From Propionibacteriaceae bacterium UBA6238 (GTDB lineage Bacteria > Actinomycetota > Actinomycetes > Propionibacteriales > Propionibacteriaceae): a stretch of 17,633 nucleotides of DNA. The notes beneath the pieces were generated by a model. The model made no database searches. It had not been told where the DNA came from and saw nothing but the letters and a program-made list of their open reading frames with translations. A program made the translations under genes and the position numbers. Where the stretch lies: NCBI GenBank assembly GCA_002441465.1, contig DJWE01000016.1:3600-21232 (forward strand), written 5' to 3'. How positions within the stretch are numbered: position 1 is the stretch's first letter; every line of letters begins with the position of its first letter. Below, one piece after another: positions 5,966-12,891 of the stretch.

Positions 5966-7473
5966 CCCAGCAATCCAGGCCACGCGGGAGCCGGCGCGAC
6001 TACTGGCGCGTCCGGTTCGCTGGCTGGCGCGCGGACGTGGCGCGCGCGTGGACGCATCATCCGGTGCGTCGAGGCCTGATCGGCTCTGCGCTGATCTCGG
6101 TCGGCTCGCTCACTCCCGCCTACCTTCCGCAGAACAGCCCGTGGTGGCAGCCGATGCGGGCGCTGGGGCTGGACAACTGGTGGGCGAACGCGTTCGGAAC
6201 CGCTCTGGTCGTCACCGGGGTCGCTCTGCTCGTGGAGGCGTGGTTCGCGCTGCGGCCGAGTCTCTATCACGAGGTCAAACATTGGCCGATCACGTTGTTG
6301 TGGAGCCTGCCGTTCCTGTTCGCCCCGCCGATCTTCAGCCACGACGCCTACGCCTACGCTGCCGAGGGCTGGCTGTTGCGGAACGGCCTGAACCCCTACG
6401 ACAACGCGATCTCGGTGTTGCCCGGCCCATTCGCGGACCAGGCGGCTTGGCTGTGGCGCTACACCACCGCTATGTACCCGCCGCTGAGCCTGGAGATGTT
6501 CCACGGCCTGGTCGTGGTGGCGGGGAACGATCCTTACTGGTCTGCGCTTGCGATGCGGATTCCGGCATTGTTCGGCGTTGCGCTGATCACCTACTTCCTG
6601 CCCCGGATCGCCCGGCAGTTGGGCGCCGACGTGCAGATGACGGCCTGGTTCTCCGCAGTGAACCCGCTGGTGATCATCGACCTCGTCGGTGGGGCGCATA
6701 ACGATGCTCTGATGATGGGGCTGGTCGTCCTCGCCTTGTGGCTCGCGCTCCAGGCCCGTTTCTGGTGGGCGGCCGCCCTGGTCGGAGTGGCGGCCTGTAT
6801 CAAGCAGCCGGCGATCCTTGCGTTCTATCCGGTGGCGCTGATCGGTCATCCGTGGCGCACCTTCGGTTGGCGCGACACCTCTCGGGCGCTGCTGCGCCTG
6901 ACCCTCTCGCTCGCCGTCGCCGTGGCCGCATTCGTGGCGATCTCGCTGGTCAGCGGGCTCGGGTTCGGCTGGGTGTATGCCGCAGACGTCCCGGGCAAGG
7001 TGGTCACCCTCGCCCCGTTCACGCTGGTCGGTGCCGGCCTGCGCGTGGTGCTGGAGTTCTTCGGCCAACCGGCCGCAGGACAGGCGGTGATGGACGCGCT
7101 GCGCTACCTCGGTCTTGGTCTCACGGTGCTGGGCATCGGCTGGCTCGCGCTGACCGTGGGACGCCGGCGTCCGATCTCCTTCTTGAGCTGGTCGTACCTG
7201 ATCTTCGCCTTCGGCGGGATCGCTTTGAACAGCTGGTATCTGGTCTGGGGAGGCCTCCTGCTGCCGCTGACCCGGCCGACCGAGCGGATCGCCGGCACCG
7301 CAGTCGCGGTCACCACGGTGTTGCTCGCCTACGAGGCCGGGAACCTGTCGTGGCGCAACGACGCCGTCGCACTCGGTTTCGCCGGTATGGCGGTGATCCT
7401 GGTGATGCTCTATCGGCACGGGCAGGAGCGGAAGGTGCACTTGGCGAGCATCGGACCCGGGGCGACTCGGTGA
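5956..7473 (+). CDS. mptB: MptB-type polyprenol-phosphomannose-dependent alpha-1,6-mannosyltransferase
   Basis: This is a 505-residue, very hydrophobic GT-C glycosyltransferase with roughly a dozen membrane helices. The N-terminal 35 or so residues are Arg-rich and cytoplasmic. The conserved signatures of the family are present: IFSHDAYAYAAEG with the likely catalytic Asp130, GLNPYD (144-149), MYPPLS (173-178) and NPLVIIDLVGGAHNDALMMG (236-255). MptB-like enzymes use C50/polyprenyl-phosphate-mannose on the outer face of the membrane to extend the alpha-1,6-mannan core of lipomannan. The GTG at 5956 has AAAGG 7 nt upstream; GTG at 5962 is a possible alternative. The stop overlaps the next gene as GTGA. 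Donor and acceptor cannot be read from sequence; other polyprenyl-mannose transferases of the GT-C fold are the alternative. Confidence 0.8.
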   Translation: MAVTQQSRPRGSRRDYWRVRFAGWRADVARAWTHHPVRRGLIGSALISVGSLTPAYLPQNSPWWQPMRALGLDNWWANAFGTALVVTGVALLVEAWFALRPSLYHEVKHWPITLLWSLPFLFAPPIFSHDAYAYAAEGWLLRNGLNPYDNAISVLPGPFADQAAWLWRYTTAMYPPLSLEMFHGLVVVAGNDPYWSALAMRIPALFGVALITYFLPRIARQLGADVQMTAWFSAVNPLVIIDLVGGAHNDALMMGLVVLALWLALQARFWWAAALVGVAACIKQPAILAFYPVALIGHPWRTFGWRDTSRALLRLTLSLAVAVAAFVAISLVSGLGFGWVYAADVPGKVVTLAPFTLVGAGLRVVLEFFGQPAAGQAVMDALRYLGLGLTVLGIGWLALTVGRRRPISFLSWSYLIFAFGGIALNSWYLVWGGLLLPLTRPTERIAGTAVAVTTVLLAYEAGNLSWRNDAVALGFAGMAVILVMLYRHGQERKVHLASIGPGATR

Positions 7474-8411
7474 GCGCGGACGACCTGCTGGTCGAGGTGG
7501 CGGACGGAGTCGGTCGGATCCGGCTGAACCGACCGCGTCAGATCAACGCTCTCACGGTGCCGATGATGCACACGCTGCTGCAGGTGCTGGGCGACTTCGC
7601 CGTGGACGACCGGGTGAGTCGGGTCGAGTTGAGCGGGGCTGGGGAGCGCGGACTGTGCGCCGGGGCGGACGTTCGGGAGTTGCGCGAACGTGCGTTGCGT
7701 GGCGGCGAGGTCGGGGAGTTCTTTACCACCGAGTACGCCGTGGACCTGGCGGTGGCCTCGTTCGCGAAGCCTTATCGGGCGGAGATGACCGGCATCACGA
7801 TGGGTGGCGGACTCGGGCTCAGTGCACACGGCTCACAGCGTGTGGTGGACGCGAGCAGCCGGCTGGCCATGCCGGAGACCCAGATCGGGCTGTTCCCGGA
7901 CGTGTTCATGACCCCGCTGCTGGCGCGGATGCCGGGCGAGATCGGGACGCATTTGGCGCTCACGGGAACGGCGGTGAATGCTGCGGACGCGGTGCGGCTG
8001 GGTCTGGCCGACGAAGTGTCGGGCCCGGTTCCCGAGCCTGATCCCGCGCTGGCCGCACCCTGGATTGCCGAGTGCTACGCCGGTGATGACGCGTCCGTGA
8101 TCCTGCAGCGGCTGGAGACCCACGCCGATTCCGCGGCCCGCGAGGCCGCCGCGGAGTTGCGTCGGCGCAGCCCAGTGTCGGTGGCGGTGACGCTGGAGGC
8201 ATTGCGTCGCGCGGCGAGCATCGAGTACCTGCCGGACCTGCTGCCGCAGGAGCTCGCCCTGGCCGTCCGGCTGGCCACCGGCCCGGACTTCGCCGAGGGC
8301 GTCCGTGCCCAGCTGGTCGATCGCGATCGCGACCCGCACTGGTCGCACGCGCGGGTCGAGGACGTCACCCGTGACGAGGTGCTGGCCTACTTCGAGCCGC
8401 TCCGGACCTGA
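7470..8411 (+). CDS. 3-hydroxyisobutyryl-CoA hydrolase-like protein (enoyl-CoA hydratase/isomerase superfamily)
   Basis: The 313-residue crotonase-fold protein begins with GTG overlapping the mptB stop. Oxyanion-hole segments are GLCAGADVREL (61-71) and MTGITMGGGLGLSAHGS (106-122). MPETQIGLFPDVF (134-146) carries Glu136 and Asp144, the acidic pair typical of 3-hydroxyisobutyryl-CoA hydrolases of valine catabolism. The C-terminal part (SPVSVAV.., then ..PDFAEGVRAQL and RDPHW) is also of that subfamily, in which FxEGVRA and DRDPxW are recurrent. It is slightly shorter than mitochondrial or mycobacterial homologues (about 340-350). A generic enoyl-CoA hydratase is the alternative. The last codon pair and TGA lie within the left arm of a long inverted repeat. 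No functional link to the mannosyltransferase is evident. Confidence 0.82.
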   Translation: MSADDLLVEVADGVGRIRLNRPRQINALTVPMMHTLLQVLGDFAVDDRVSRVELSGAGERGLCAGADVRELRERALRGGEVGEFFTTEYAVDLAVASFAKPYRAEMTGITMGGGLGLSAHGSQRVVDASSRLAMPETQIGLFPDVFMTPLLARMPGEIGTHLALTGTAVNAADAVRLGLADEVSGPVPEPDPALAAPWIAECYAGDDASVILQRLETHADSAAREAAAELRRRSPVSVAVTLEALRRAASIEYLPDLLPQELALAVRLATGPDFAEGVRAQLVDRDRDPHWSHARVEDVTRDEVLAYFEPLRT

Positions 8412-8495
8412 ACAGAAAGGGGACAGGTACTTTTCGGTTCAGGTTGGGTCCCGAACGAGGGTGAACCGAAAAGTACCTGTCCCCTTTTCGTTCAG
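8408..8495. repeat. Long imperfect palindrome (REP/REPIN-like) between convergent genes; likely bidirectional terminator
   Basis: Arms of 34 nt at 8408-8441 and 8462-8495 match at 32 of 34 positions, around a 20-nt centre. The arm core is GGGGACAGGTACTTTTCGG. Each arm begins CTGAAC, and the TGA inside it is the stop codon of the adjacent gene on each strand (8409-8411 plus, 8494-8492 minus). The core resembles short palindromic repeats mobilised by REP-associated tyrosine transposases, but the family is recalled, not searched. As RNA it would fold into a very stable hairpin on either strand. Confidence 0.85.
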
Positions 8496-9313
8496 CGATC
8501 GGCGTAGTCGACGACCACGGGGGCGTGGTCGCTCAGGCGCGCCGCGTAGCTCTCGGCCCGATCGGTGCCGCCGGCGACCGCGGCCCGGGCAAGCCCCGGC
8601 GTCGCGAGCTGGTAGTCGATCCGCCAGCCGACGTCGTTGGTGAAGGCGTTGCCCATCCAGCTCCACCACGAGTACGGGCCGTCGGTATCGGGGTAGAGCC
8701 TGCGCACCACGTCCACCAGCGTCCGCGGACCGAGCACCGAGCCCAGCCACTCCCGCTCCTCGGGCAGGAAGCCGACGTTCTTCTGATTCGAGCGCCAGTT
8801 GCGCAGGTCGAGCCGGGTGTGCGCGATGTTGACGTCGCCCAGCACCAGGAACTCCCGGCCCTGCGCCTGCGCGGCCAGCCGGGCTCGCCTCAGATACGGA
8901 CGGAACGAGCGCATGAACCGCTGCTTGCGTCGATACCGGGCGAGCTCGGCAGGCGTGTCGTCGGCCCGGCCGCCCTTGGGCAGGTAAAGCGAGCCCACGG
9001 TGAGCCGCCACCCGCAGAGGTCGTAGTCCGCCTCGAGGTAGCGGCCCTCGGCATCGAAGGCGGGGGAGCCGAAGCCCTCGCGGACGGCGAGCGGCGGGGT
9101 CCGGCTGAGCAGCGCGACCCCGTTGCGGCCCGCGCGATCACCGGGGTGATAGGCGTAGTGGTACCCGGCGAAAGCCTCCGGTGGCACCTGATCCCCCGGT
9201 GCTCGGACCTCCTGCAGCGCAACCAGGTCACAGTCGCGGGACGCGAGCCAGCCGCCGAATCCGCGACGCACGGACGCCCGAATGCCGTTCACATTGACGG
9301 TGGCGATCCGCAT
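8492..9313 (-). CDS. xth: exodeoxyribonuclease III (AP endonuclease)
   Basis: This 273-residue protein of the exonuclease III/APE1 family repairs abasic sites and degrades 3' ends. The metal and catalytic residues are visible: ATVNVNGIR (Asn7), LQEVR (Glu35), GSLYLPKGG (Tyr110), LGDVNIAH (Asp160, Asn162), WRIDYQL (Asp233) and the terminal LSDHAPV (Asp262, His263). The frame stays open for 47 more codons upstream, but that extension is Arg/Pro-rich shadow of the neighbouring gene. MRIATVNVNGIR is the family's normal N-terminus, so ATG at 9313 is chosen. It overlaps the aldolase-like stop by one base (TGATG). The TGA stop lies inside the right arm of the palindrome at 8408-8495. Confidence 0.94.
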   Translation of the reverse strand: MRIATVNVNGIRASVRRGFGGWLASRDCDLVALQEVRAPGDQVPPEAFAGYHYAYHPGDRAGRNGVALLSRTPPLAVREGFGSPAFDAEGRYLEADYDLCGWRLTVGSLYLPKGGRADDTPAELARYRRKQRFMRSFRPYLRRARLAAQAQGREFLVLGDVNIAHTRLDLRNWRSNQKNVGFLPEEREWLGSVLGPRTLVDVVRRLYPDTDGPYSWWSWMGNAFTNDVGWRIDYQLATPGLARAAVAGGTDRAESYAARLSDHAPVVVDYADR

Positions 9314-10341
9314 CAGCTGTTGCGTCCGCGGGCGGCGACCGGCCAGGTTCCGCCACCGACCAGGTGGTACCGCTCGGCCAGGTTCACTGCGTTGCAGACG
9401 TGGTTGGGCACGAGCAGCACGTGGCTGCCCAGGTCGGGCAGCACACCCGGCCATTCGATCGTGGAGTGGTGTTCGCTCAGGGCGACGATCCGGGCGTCCG
9501 GCGTTTCGAGGACCCGGCCGTAGCCGGAGGCCCAGGACGGGCGGTCGGCACCGAGTGCCTTGCTGCCGGCGTCGGTGATCACCCGCCCCTGGGCGAGCGA
9601 GACCACGCAGGCCTCGACGGTGAGCGCGACCTGGTCGAAGCCGATCGTGCCGAGCTCCACCTGCTGGGCATCGCCGAAGACGTAGACGCCCGGCCGCAGT
9701 TCGGTCAGCGGCGATCCCTGCACGAATTCCGCGGACGGCGTGGAGCCCCCGCTGACCACCTGCGCCGGGACGCCCGCGTCCGCCATCGCCGCGGCGGCCC
9801 GGCCGAGGGCGTCGGCCTCATCCTTCGCCGCGGCTTGGCGTCCCTCTGGGGTGTAGCTGTGTCCGGGGAAGGTGAACACGCCGCGAACGCGGACGCCGAG
9901 TTCGGTGATCGCCGCAGCGAGCTGTCCGGCAGCGTCCGGAGCCACTCCCGTGCGGCGGTGGCCGGAGTCGATCTCGACCAGGACTTCGAGGGGCAGTCCG
10001 GCCAGGTTCGCGGCCGAGGTGGGCGAGTCACAGCCGACGGCCAGGCTGACCCGCTCGCCCAGCATCCGCAGTCGGACGGCCGCGTCGGCGTCCACCCAGA
10101 GCGGGTAGGCGAGGAACAGGTCATCGAAGCCCGCCGCCGCGAACACCTCGGCCTCACCAATGGTGGCGACGGTGAGCCCCTTCGCGCCGGCGGCGAGCTG
10201 GCGGGCGGCGATCTCGGGGGACTTGTGGGTCTTGGCATGGGGACGCAGGGCGACGTCGGCGGTGCCGGCCACGGCCGACATGGCGGCGATGTTGCGGTCG
10301 AGGACCGCGACGTCCAGCCTCAGCAGGGGTGTACTGCCCAC
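9313..10341 (-). CDS. D-threonine aldolase / D-serine dehydratase-like PLP enzyme (fold type III)
   Basis: The 342-residue protein has an N-terminal alanine-racemase-type barrel followed by the D-serine dehydratase-like C-terminal domain. The PLP lysine lies in RPHAKTHKSP (probably Lys37). The metal site of this family is seen as PNHVC (His314, Cys316), with EHH (290-292) near the active site. GHRRTGV and SGGSTPS (197-203) are phosphate-binding and structural motifs of the group. Members split D-threonine or other D-3-hydroxy amino acids to glycine and aldehyde, or dehydrate D-serine; sequence alone does not separate these. GTG at 10341 lies 9 nt after the yajQ stop and the stop overlaps the exonuclease start, so all three genes are probably co-transcribed. 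Confidence 0.88.
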   Translation of the reverse strand: MGSTPLLRLDVAVLDRNIAAMSAVAGTADVALRPHAKTHKSPEIAARQLAAGAKGLTVATIGEAEVFAAAGFDDLFLAYPLWVDADAAVRLRMLGERVSLAVGCDSPTSAANLAGLPLEVLVEIDSGHRRTGVAPDAAGQLAAAITELGVRVRGVFTFPGHSYTPEGRQAAAKDEADALGRAAAAMADAGVPAQVVSGGSTPSAEFVQGSPLTELRPGVYVFGDAQQVELGTIGFDQVALTVEACVVSLAQGRVITDAGSKALGADRPSWASGYGRVLETPDARIVALSEHHSTIEWPGVLPDLGSHVLLVPNHVCNAVNLAERYHLVGGGTWPVAARGRNS

Positions 10342-10350
10342 GGCGGTGGC

Positions 10351-10842
10351 TCAGCGGTAGTTGTCGAACTGGACCGCGAAGTCGTAGTCCGCCTCGCGGA
10401 CGAGCCGCTGCACCGTCTGCAGGTCGTCGCGCTTCTTGGAGAACACCCGCAGGTCATCACCCTGCACCTGGGTGCGTACGCCCTTGGGTCCTTCGTCGCG
10501 GATCAGCTTGGCGATCTTCTGGGCGTTTTCCCGGCTGATGCCCTGCTGCAGGGACGCGGTGAGCTTCCACAACTTGCCGGACAGCCGCGGCTCACCCACG
10601 TCCAGCGATTTCAGGTCGACCTTGCGGCGCACCAGCATGGTCTGCAGGACGTCGAGGATCGCTTTGACCCGTTCCTCGCCGTTGGCCTCCATCTCGATCG
10701 CTTCGCCGGACCACCGGATCGAGGCGTCGGTTCCTTTGAAGTCGAACCGGTTGCGCACCTCCTTGGCGGCCATGTTCACGGCGTTGTCCACTTCCTGGTG
10801 GTCCACCTTGCTGACGATGTCGAACGAGCTCTCTCCAGCCAT
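10351..10842 (-). CDS. yajQ: YajQ family nucleotide/c-di-GMP-binding protein
   Basis: The 163-residue protein matches YajQ over its whole length: SSFDIVSKVDHQEVDNAV at the N-terminus, RFDFKGT (32-38), then the second alpha-beta half ending in DLQTVQRLVRE and DYDFAVQFDNYR. The family has two RNP-like domains. Some members bind cyclic di-GMP and modulate transcription, while others bind nucleic acids or tRNA; the role in actinobacteria is unclear. ATG at 10842 is the family start. CACAAT lies 6 nt upstream of it, so this gene may also be transcribed leaderless, though the -10 match is poor. It heads the yajQ-aldolase-xth unit and is divergent from tRNA-Tyr. Confidence 0.95.
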   Translation of the reverse strand: MAGESSFDIVSKVDHQEVDNAVNMAAKEVRNRFDFKGTDASIRWSGEAIEMEANGEERVKAILDVLQTMLVRRKVDLKSLDVGEPRLSGKLWKLTASLQQGISRENAQKIAKLIRDEGPKGVRTQVQGDDLRVFSKKRDDLQTVQRLVREADYDFAVQFDNYR

Positions 10843-10848
10843 GGCGCC

Positions 10849-10854
10849 ATTGTG
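10849..10854 (-). promoter_or_regulatory. Weak -10-like box for the yajQ unit
   Basis: CACAAT on the minus strand is followed by 6 nt (GGCGCC) and the yajQ ATG. It keeps the conserved A at position 2 and T at position 6 of a -10 hexamer, and the spacing suits a leaderless start. No -35 is visible. Confidence 0.35.
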
Positions 10855-10946
10855 CCGTACCCCGCGTCGCCGGCGTGCCAGGAGACGGCGCGTAGCCGAG
10901 CCGGCACGGCCCGCTCACGCGATTCGTCGGGCCTGTCTCGCTTTGC

Positions 10947-10952
10947 TACAGT
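10947..10952 (+). promoter_or_regulatory. -10 box of tRNA-Tyr
   Basis: TACAGT fits TANNNT and lies 10 nt before the mature tRNA 5' end, leaving a very short 5' leader for RNase P. No good -35 is apparent. Confidence 0.5.
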
Positions 10953-10962
10953 GTCCGGGCAC

Positions 10963-11044
10963 GGCAGGTTGCCCGAGTGGCCAAAGGGAGCGGTCTGTAA
11001 AACCGTCGGCTAAGCCTACGTAGGTTCGAACCCTACACCTGCCA
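10963..11044 (+). tRNA. tRNA-Tyr (anticodon GTA)
   Basis: The 82-nt class II tRNA has acceptor GGCAGGT paired to ACCTGCC with discriminator A. The anticodon stem GCGGT/ACCGT holds loop CTGTAAA, so the anticodon is GTA at 10997-10999. A variable arm with GGC-TAA-GCC follows, then T arm GTAGG-TTCGAAC-CCTAC. The 3' CCA is not encoded. Confidence 0.95.
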
Positions 11045-11050
11045 CGCACG

Positions 11051-11098
11051 AGAAGGAGCCCCTGACAAGCCCTAATGGCGTCAGGGGCTCCTTCTTTG
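11051..11098 (+). terminator. Strong intrinsic terminator after tRNA-Tyr, probably shared with fumC
   Basis: The arms at 11052-11066 and 11080-11094 form a perfect 15-bp stem that begins GAAGGAGCCCC, with a 13-nt loop. It extends by A-T (11051/11095) and ends in CTTCTTT on the plus strand. It lies 7 nt after the tRNA and 42 nt from the fumC stop on the other strand, so it may end transcription from both sides; the T-tract favours the plus strand. Confidence 0.9.
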
Positions 11099-11136
11099 CG
11101 ATGGTTGGGGCGACGTTGGCGGCAGGGGCAGCGAGG

Positions 11137-12522
11137 TCAGCGCCCGGTCATCGTGGTCACGTCCAGGGCTCGCACGAGTTGCTCTTCGGTGATCTCGCCG
11201 CGCTCCACGTAGCCGAGGTCGCGCACGGCGTCGGCGACGGTGAGATTGGCCTTCACCGAGTGCTTGGCGATCTTGGCCGCGGCCTCGTAGCCGATGATCC
11301 GGTTCAGCGGCGTCACGATCGAGGGGGAGGACTCGGCCAGTTGCAGGCAGCGCTCCACATTGGCGACCAGCCCGTCCACGCAGCGGGCGGCCAGCACCCG
11401 GGACACGTTCGCGACCAGTGTGATCGATTCGAGCAGGTTGCGGGCCATCACCGGCAACATCACGAGCAGGTCGAAGTTTCCCTGCGCCCCGGCGAACGCG
11501 ATCGCCGCGTCGTTGCCGATTACCTGCGCCGCGACCTGGACGGTGGCCTCCGGAAGGACCGGGTTCACCTTGCCCGGCATGATCGACGATCCCGGTTGCA
11601 GGTCCGGCAACGCGAGTTCGCCGATGCCGGTCCGCGGCCCTGACCCCATCCAGCGCAGGTCGTTCGCAATCTTCACCAGGGACACCGCGATGGTGCGTAG
11701 CGCACCCGAGGTCTCTACCAGAGAATCCTGCGCCGCCTGCGCCTCGAAGTGGTTGTGCGCCTCCACCAGCGGCAGCCCAGTGTGCTCTGCGATCAACTCG
11801 ATCACGCGGACGGAGAAGCCGGGTGGGGTGTTGATGCCCGTGCCGACGGCCGTGCCGCCCAGCGGCAGCTCGCAGAGGCGGGGGAGCGTAGCCCGGACGC
11901 GGTCGATGCCATAGCGGACCTGCGTGGCGTAGCCGGAGAATTCCTGACCGAGCGTGATCGGGGTGGCGTCCATCAGGTGGGTGCGGCCGGACTTGACCAC
12001 GTCCGCGAACTCGGCCGACTTGGCCTCCAGGGACGCCGCGAGCGTTTCGAGCCCGGGAATCAGCTCCTCGCTCACCGCCTGGACCGCGGCAACGTGGATC
12101 GAGGACGGGAACACGTCGTTGGATGACTGGGAGGCGTTCACGTGGTCGTTGGGGTGCACCGGGGTGCCCAACCGCTGGGACGCCAATGTGGCGATCACCT
12201 CGTTGGTGTTCATGTTGGACGACGTGCCCGACCCGGTCTGGAAGACGTCGATCGGGAACTGATCGTCGTGCGTGCCGGCGATCACCTCCTCGGCGGCGGC
12301 GACGATGGCCTCCGCGACCGGCTGCTCGAGGACGCCCAACTCGGCGTTCGCGATCGCCGCGGCACGCTTGATCTGGCCCAGCGCGGCGATGTGGTGGCTG
12401 GACAGTCCGCGCCCGGAGATCGGGAAGTTCTCCACCGCGCGCTGCGTCTGTGCCGCGTACAAGGCGTCGGCTGGGACTCTGACCTCACCCATCGTGTCGT
12501 GCTCGATCCGGTATTCCGTCAT
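11137..12522 (-). CDS. fumC: class II fumarate hydratase
   Basis: The 461-residue cytosolic, iron-free fumarase interconverts fumarate and malate in the TCA cycle. It has the fumarase/aspartase superfamily signature GSSIMPGKVNP (311-321) with the catalytic serine at 313. Other active-site regions are GSGTSSNMNTNEV (97-109), NASQSSNDVFP (129-139) and SGRTHLMDATP (178-188, base-helper His182). Full length compares well with E. coli FumC (467). The ATG at 12522 has a good purine-rich Shine-Dalgarno (AAGGGAG) about 7 nt upstream and a -10 box TATGGT. It is a single-gene unit, divergent from the alkyltransferase-like gene and facing the tRNA-Tyr terminator. Aspartase is excluded by the close match to FumC around SSIMPGKVNPV and LPLGGTAVGTG. 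Confidence 0.95.
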   Translation of the reverse strand: MTEYRIEHDTMGEVRVPADALYAAQTQRAVENFPISGRGLSSHHIAALGQIKRAAAIANAELGVLEQPVAEAIVAAAEEVIAGTHDDQFPIDVFQTGSGTSSNMNTNEVIATLASQRLGTPVHPNDHVNASQSSNDVFPSSIHVAAVQAVSEELIPGLETLAASLEAKSAEFADVVKSGRTHLMDATPITLGQEFSGYATQVRYGIDRVRATLPRLCELPLGGTAVGTGINTPPGFSVRVIELIAEHTGLPLVEAHNHFEAQAAQDSLVETSGALRTIAVSLVKIANDLRWMGSGPRTGIGELALPDLQPGSSIMPGKVNPVLPEATVQVAAQVIGNDAAIAFAGAQGNFDLLVMLPVMARNLLESITLVANVSRVLAARCVDGLVANVERCLQLAESSPSIVTPLNRIIGYEAAAKIAKHSVKANLTVADAVRDLGYVERGEITEEQLVRALDVTTMTGR

Positions 12523-12546
12523 GGAAGGCTCCCTTCTTCGTCCTCC

Positions 12547-12552
12547 ACCATA
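12547..12552 (-). promoter_or_regulatory. -10 box of fumC
   Basis: TATGGT on the minus strand (in ACTTATGGTGG) fits TANNNT. The expected +1 is near 12539-12540, giving a 5' UTR of about 18 nt that contains the Shine-Dalgarno AAGGGAG. In contrast to the divergent gene, this transcript has a leader. Confidence 0.6.
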
Positions 12553-12582
12553 AGTCGCCCCTCCGACGCCGGCACCGACCCG

Positions 12583-12588
12583 TAGAGT
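12583..12588 (+). promoter_or_regulatory. -10 box of the ATL-udgB unit, leaderless geometry
   Basis: TAGAGT is followed by 6 nt (GCGGTC) and ATG at 12595, so +1 should be at or beside the A of the start codon. No Shine-Dalgarno precedes the ATG, which agrees with leaderless translation. Confidence 0.6.
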
Positions 12589-12594
12589 GCGGTC

Positions 12595-12891
12595 ATGGCA
12601 CGCACGATGGCCGAACTCTCCGACAGCATCCTGCTGGCCGCGGACGCGATCCCGGTGGGACGGGTGAGCACCTACGGGGACATCGCGAAGGTCGTGGGCT
12701 GCGGGCCGCGCCTGGTCGCGCGGGTGCTGGCCAGCAGTGGCGGGGAGACCTGCTGGTGGCGCGTCGTGCGCTCCAACGGCACGATCGCCGAGCAGTTGGT
12801 CGCGGAGGGATCCCGCCGGCTCGCGGAGGAGGGCGTCCCCACTCGCGCCGGACGCGTCGACCTGGCCCGCTACCGGGCTCCTCTCGAATGA
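12595..12891 (+). CDS. alkyltransferase-like protein (ATL; catalytically inactive MGMT homologue)
   Basis: The 98-residue protein is just the C-terminal DNA-binding domain of O6-methylguanine-DNA methyltransferase. VGRVSTYGDIAK (21-32, base-flipping Tyr27) and the recognition helix with Arg39/Arg43 are kept. The active-site motif PCHRV is CWWRV (53-57), so the methyl-acceptor cysteine position is Trp54. ATLs bind O6-alkylguanine without repairing it and hand it to nucleotide excision repair. A cysteine sits one residue earlier, where PCHR has proline; it is unlikely to act as acceptor. The ATG at 12595 is favoured by the leaderless -10 spacing; ATG at 12607 is an alternative. It overlaps udgB by ATGA, forming a small DNA-repair operon. 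Confidence 0.88.
   Translation: MARTMAELSDSILLAADAIPVGRVSTYGDIAKVVGCGPRLVARVLASSGGETCWWRVVRSNGTIAEQLVAEGSRRLAEEGVPTRAGRVDLARYRAPLE

Noticed and set aside
5755..7440. A 561-codon open frame on the minus strand opposite mptB
   Set aside because: Its content is His/Arg/Gln-rich low-complexity shadow of a clear membrane-protein gene; only its last 23 codons, the Cys-rich leader, have independent support.
9314..9454. A 47-residue N-terminal extension of exonuclease III
   Set aside because: The segment is Arg/Pro-rich and lies in the aldolase-like gene; MRIATVNVNG is the normal family start.
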